Below, piece after piece: positions 4,073-6,573 of a stretch of 6,573 nt of DNA. The stretch's first letter is position 1. Each line of letters begins with the position of its first letter. Source of the stretch: Pseudanabaena sp. CAN_BIN31 (GTDB lineage: Bacteria; Cyanobacteriota; Cyanobacteriia; Pseudanabaenales; Pseudanabaenaceae); contig JAJAZG010000331.1 of NCBI GenBank assembly GCA_026785865.1, positions 1-6,573 of the forward strand, given 5' to 3'. The position numbers and the translations under genes are program-made. The notes beneath the pieces were generated by a model, which was given only the letters and a program-made list of their open reading frames with translations, was not told the DNA's origin and did no database searches.

Positions 4073-6067
4073 ATGCGTATAAACTTGCTCGTATTCACAG
4101 CCATTGCCGCCAGCACGTTACTGACAGATCCTTTGCTGGCACTAGCTGCTCCTAGTCAAGAGATTGCTCAAGCGCCAACCCCGAAGCCAACTGTTCCTCC
4201 TGCTTCCCCCCAAACTACTCCAAGTACACCAGTCTCACCAAATACACCACCAACCTTTAACCTTCCCTCTACTACTCCCACGCCACCCGCCGCAAATGAA
4301 ACTCAAGTATTAGTGGGAGAAGTTGCGATTAAAACCCCAGAAGGACAGCCGCCTCTGCCTCCTGAGCTTGAGCAAAGAATTTATGATGCGATCGCCACAA
4401 AACCAGGACGGACAGTAACGCGCACACAACTCCAATCCGACATTAATGCTGTATTTGCGACAGGATTTTTCTCAAACGTTCAAGCTGAACCAGAAGATAC
4501 CGATATTGGCGTTCGGGTAACTTTCTTTGTATTACCAAATCCTGTTCTCAAGGCTGTCAACGCAGACGGGACAAGAGTACTCGAAGCAGGCGTAATTAAT
4601 CGCATTTTTGGTTCACAAATTGGCAAGATCACCAATCTCAAAGATGTCCAAACAGGGGTTAAGGAACTTGAAAAATACTATCAAGACAAAGGCTATGTTT
4701 TAGCCCAAGTTGTTGATATCAAAGCGACACCTGAAGGCAATATTAATTTAGTTGTATCTGAAGGGGCGATCGAAGGCATTAAAGTTGCGTTTATCAATGA
4801 AGATGGCAAAACCGTAGACAAAGACGGTAAACCTGTCACTGGTACTACTCGCGACTTTATCATTACCCGCGAACTGACCGTTAAAGAAGGAGAAATTTTC
4901 AATAAAAATATAATTCAGAGTGATCTCCAAAAAGTTTTTGCCCTCGGTTTATTTGAAGATTTGAACATTGGTCTTGCCCCAGGTACTGACCCACGCAAAG
5001 TAATCGTGACGGTCAACGTCAAGGAACGCAATACAGGCTCGATCGCCGCAGGTGCTGGTTTAAGTTCATCGACAGGTTTGTTCGGTACAGTCAGCTTCCA
5101 GCAACAAAACCTTGGCGGCAATAACCAAAAGCTCGGTTTAGATGTTCAAGTTGGTCAGCGCGAATTATTATTTGATCTCAACTTCACCGATCCTTGGCTA
5201 GCTGGTGATCCCTATCGCACCTCCTTTACGGCCAATATCTTTAATCGCAATTTGTTTAGCTCCATTTTTGATACTCCTGTTGGCGCTCCACCAGATAACA
5301 GTGATATTCGGATCAACCGACTGGGAGCAGGTTTCAGCTTTTCTAGACCTCTTGGCGCTGCGACAACTGCCTCACTAGGTCTGCGTTACGAACGAGTCAG
5401 CACTCTTAACAGTAATTCAAATGAAGTCGTCGCTAATGACTTCAAAGGTAATCCTCTGACCGCTAGTGGGACTGGGCGCGACGACTTGATTTTATTGCAA
5501 TTTGCCTACGCCACCGATCAACGCGACAATCCGATTAAGCCATCCTCTGGCTCGGTGTTTCGGATTGCGATGGAGCAATCGATCCCCGTTGGTTTAGGCT
5601 CAATTTTCTTAAATCGAGTTCGGGCTAGCTACAGCTATTTTATTCCTGTGAGTTTCTTGAATTTTTCTGAAGGTACACAAGCTCTTGCCTTTAACCTTCA
5701 AGCTGGAACAGTACTTGGTACTTTGCCTCCCTACGAAGCATTTCAACTCGGTGGTAGTAACTCAGTCCGCGGTTGGGATGAAGGCAAAATTGGTAGCGGT
5801 CGCACCTTCGGTATTTTCTCGGCAGAATATCGCTTTCCTGTGTTTAGTATCGTTGGTGGGGTGCTGTTCTTCGACTATGGTACGACTTTAGGATCTGACT
5901 CAGCCGTACCAGGCAATCCTTCAGGAGCGCGAGGTAAGCCAGGTAGTGGCGCAGGTTATGGCATTGGTGTGCGGGTACAATCGCCCCTTGGCTCGATCAG
6001 GGTAGATTATGGCGTAGCATCAAATGGTGGTACGCAGTTTAGCTTTGGTCTAGGAGAGAAATTCTAG
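4073..6067 (+). CDS. bamA: Outer-membrane assembly protein BamA / Omp85
   Basis: This 664-residue protein is the core of the machinery that folds beta-barrel proteins into the outer membrane. It has a signal peptide (about 1-26, cleaved near LALA|AP). A low-complexity linker follows (35-72, 15 prolines in 38 residues). Three POTRA domains come next, at about 77-156, 158-231 and 232-320; the third has the FIITRELTVKEGEIFN segment. The C-terminal barrel spans about 321-664. The barrel carries the loop-6 signature as SVRGWDEG (564-571), with Trp where Tyr or Phe is more usual, and ends in Phe (FSFGLGEKF), as beta-signals do. Three POTRAs instead of the proteobacterial five is the cyanobacterial and chloroplast-type arrangement. 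ATG 4073 is chosen over an in-frame TTG at 4061 because it is preceded by GGAAGA and starts the signal peptide cleanly. lpxC follows after 2 bases, so the two are almost certainly co-transcribed. No strong promoter stands out in 3921-4060. Confidence 0.96.
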   Translation: MRINLLVFTAIAASTLLTDPLLALAAPSQEIAQAPTPKPTVPPASPQTTPSTPVSPNTPPTFNLPSTTPTPPAANETQVLVGEVAIKTPEGQPPLPPELEQRIYDAIATKPGRTVTRTQLQSDINAVFATGFFSNVQAEPEDTDIGVRVTFFVLPNPVLKAVNADGTRVLEAGVINRIFGSQIGKITNLKDVQTGVKELEKYYQDKGYVLAQVVDIKATPEGNINLVVSEGAIEGIKVAFINEDGKTVDKDGKPVTGTTRDFIITRELTVKEGEIFNKNIIQSDLQKVFALGLFEDLNIGLAPGTDPRKVIVTVNVKERNTGSIAAGAGLSSSTGLFGTVSFQQQNLGGNNQKLGLDVQVGQRELLFDLNFTDPWLAGDPYRTSFTANIFNRNLFSSIFDTPVGAPPDNSDIRINRLGAGFSFSRPLGAATTASLGLRYERVSTLNSNSNEVVANDFKGNPLTASGTGRDDLILLQFAYATDQRDNPIKPSSGSVFRIAMEQSIPVGLGSIFLNRVRASYSYFIPVSFLNFSEGTQALAFNLQAGTVLGTLPPYEAFQLGGSNSVRGWDEGKIGSGRTFGIFSAEYRFPVFSIVGGVLFFDYGTTLGSDSAVPGNPSGARGKPGSGAGYGIGVRVQSPLGSIRVDYGVASNGGTQFSFGLGEKF

Positions 6068-6069
6068 TC

Positions 6070-6573
6070 ATGCTCTACCAACAGACGATCGCTGCGCCAT
6101 TTTCGCTCTTAGGGATTGGGCTGCATAGTGGAGAGCAGGTTGCGGTAACTGTGAGTCCTGCGCCTATTGATGCAGGGCGCTATTTTGTTTATGGTGGGGC
6201 AAAGATCCCTGCGGATACAACCGTAGTTTCGGCTTCGCAGCTATCAACGGAGTTGCGCCAAAATGGCACAGGTGTTCGCACAGTTGAACATTTATTATCA
6301 GCTTTGTTTGGGATGGGTATACATAACGCCTGTATCGAACTCGATCGCCCCGAATTGCCGATTCTTGATGGTTCGGCTTTGCCTTGGGTTGAGGCGATCG
6401 CCAAAGTTGGTATCGAAACTCAAGTAGAAGGCGATCGCTTAATTCCCTTAACCGAACCAGTTACAGTTCGTAAAGGTGATAGCTTTGTAACGGCGATTCC
6501 TGCGGATACATTGCGCTTTACCTATGGCATCGAATATCCAAGTAAGGCGATCGGTGAGCAGTGGTTTAGTTGG
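6070..6573 (+). CDS. lpxC: UDP-3-O-acyl-N-acetylglucosamine deacetylase LpxC (5' part, runs off the window)
   Basis: The frame from ATG 6070 stays open for 168 codons to the window end; the full enzyme is usually about 270-310 residues, so roughly the N-terminal domain and the start of the second are present. LpxC is a cytosolic zinc amidase that removes acetate from UDP-3-O-acyl-GlcNAc, the committed step of lipid A synthesis. Recognisable blocks are LLGIGLHSGEQV (13-24) and TVEHLLSALFGMGIHN (71-86), in which E73 and H74 correspond to the catalytic Glu and the first zinc-ligand His. ELPILDGSA follows at 95-103. The remaining zinc ligands (His and Asp of a later HxxxD motif) would lie beyond the window. 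The start is 2 bases after the bamA stop, a tight operon spacing. In cyanobacteria fabZ and lpxA commonly follow, so they may continue downstream. Confidence 0.97.
   Translation, partial: MLYQQTIAAPFSLLGIGLHSGEQVAVTVSPAPIDAGRYFVYGGAKIPADTTVVSASQLSTELRQNGTGVRTVEHLLSALFGMGIHNACIELDRPELPILDGSALPWVEAIAKVGIETQVEGDRLIPLTEPVTVRKGDSFVTAIPADTLRFTYGIEYPSKAIGEQWFSW

Noticed and set aside
5685..5891. 68-codon plus-strand frame inside the bamA barrel region
   Set aside because: It is an out-of-frame shadow of conserved barrel sequence including the VRGW motif.
6189..6404. 71-codon minus-strand frame opposite lpxC
   Set aside because: The plus strand encodes the conserved LpxC zinc-site region here.
1..6573. 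CRISPR array, tRNA or rRNA genes, insertion sequence or defence genes
   Set aside because: I saw no regularly spaced repeats, tRNA-like cloverleaf, transposase frame or defence-family protein; the genes present are housekeeping or cell-envelope functions.

Overview
The window looks like a piece of cyanobacterial chromosome near a contig end. At least 11 copies of the octamer GCGATCGC (HIP1), a palindrome highly over-represented in many cyanobacteria, lie in about 6.6 kb; chance predicts roughly one per 65 kb. The gene content agrees: a CruG-like carotenoid glycosyltransferase, an Omp85/BamA with a Pro-rich N-terminus and three POTRA domains, and bamA followed directly by lpxC. The moderate base composition and abundant palindromic intergenic repeats would suit a filamentous genus such as Pseudanabaena, but that placement is only a guess.

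Layout. Bases 1-120 are an A/C-rich, almost G-free stretch with long homopolymers and no coding signal, probably a sequencing or assembly artefact. A Dps-family ferritin (266-778, +) follows and ends in a long hairpin terminator. Next is a membrane-associated family 2 glycosyltransferase, probably CruG (899-2077, +, TTG start). A 20-bp palindrome separates it from a convergent gene on the minus strand (2944-2126) that encodes a secreted protein with two SPOR-like domains. That reading frame is cut between the two domains by a single in-frame TAG, so it is either a recent pseudogene or a sequence error. A hairpin-rich intergenic region then leads to purC (3195-3920, +), which has a good sigma70-type promoter. 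bamA (4073-6067, +) and the first 168 codons of lpxC (6070 to the window end, +) follow, with only 2 bp between them.

How the genes fit together. bamA and lpxC form an outer-membrane module: BamA inserts beta-barrel proteins and LpxC carries out the committed step of lipid A synthesis. The possible CruG enzyme would make glycosylated carotenoid, and the SPOR protein would bind peptidoglycan, so much of the window concerns the cell envelope. Dps (iron and peroxide protection) and PurC (purine synthesis) are housekeeping neighbours with no evident functional tie to it.

I found no convincing new multi-gene system. The points most worth a second look are the single-stop interruption of the tandem-SPOR gene, the family of TTC/TTT-looped palindromic elements between genes, and the anomalous first 120 bases.
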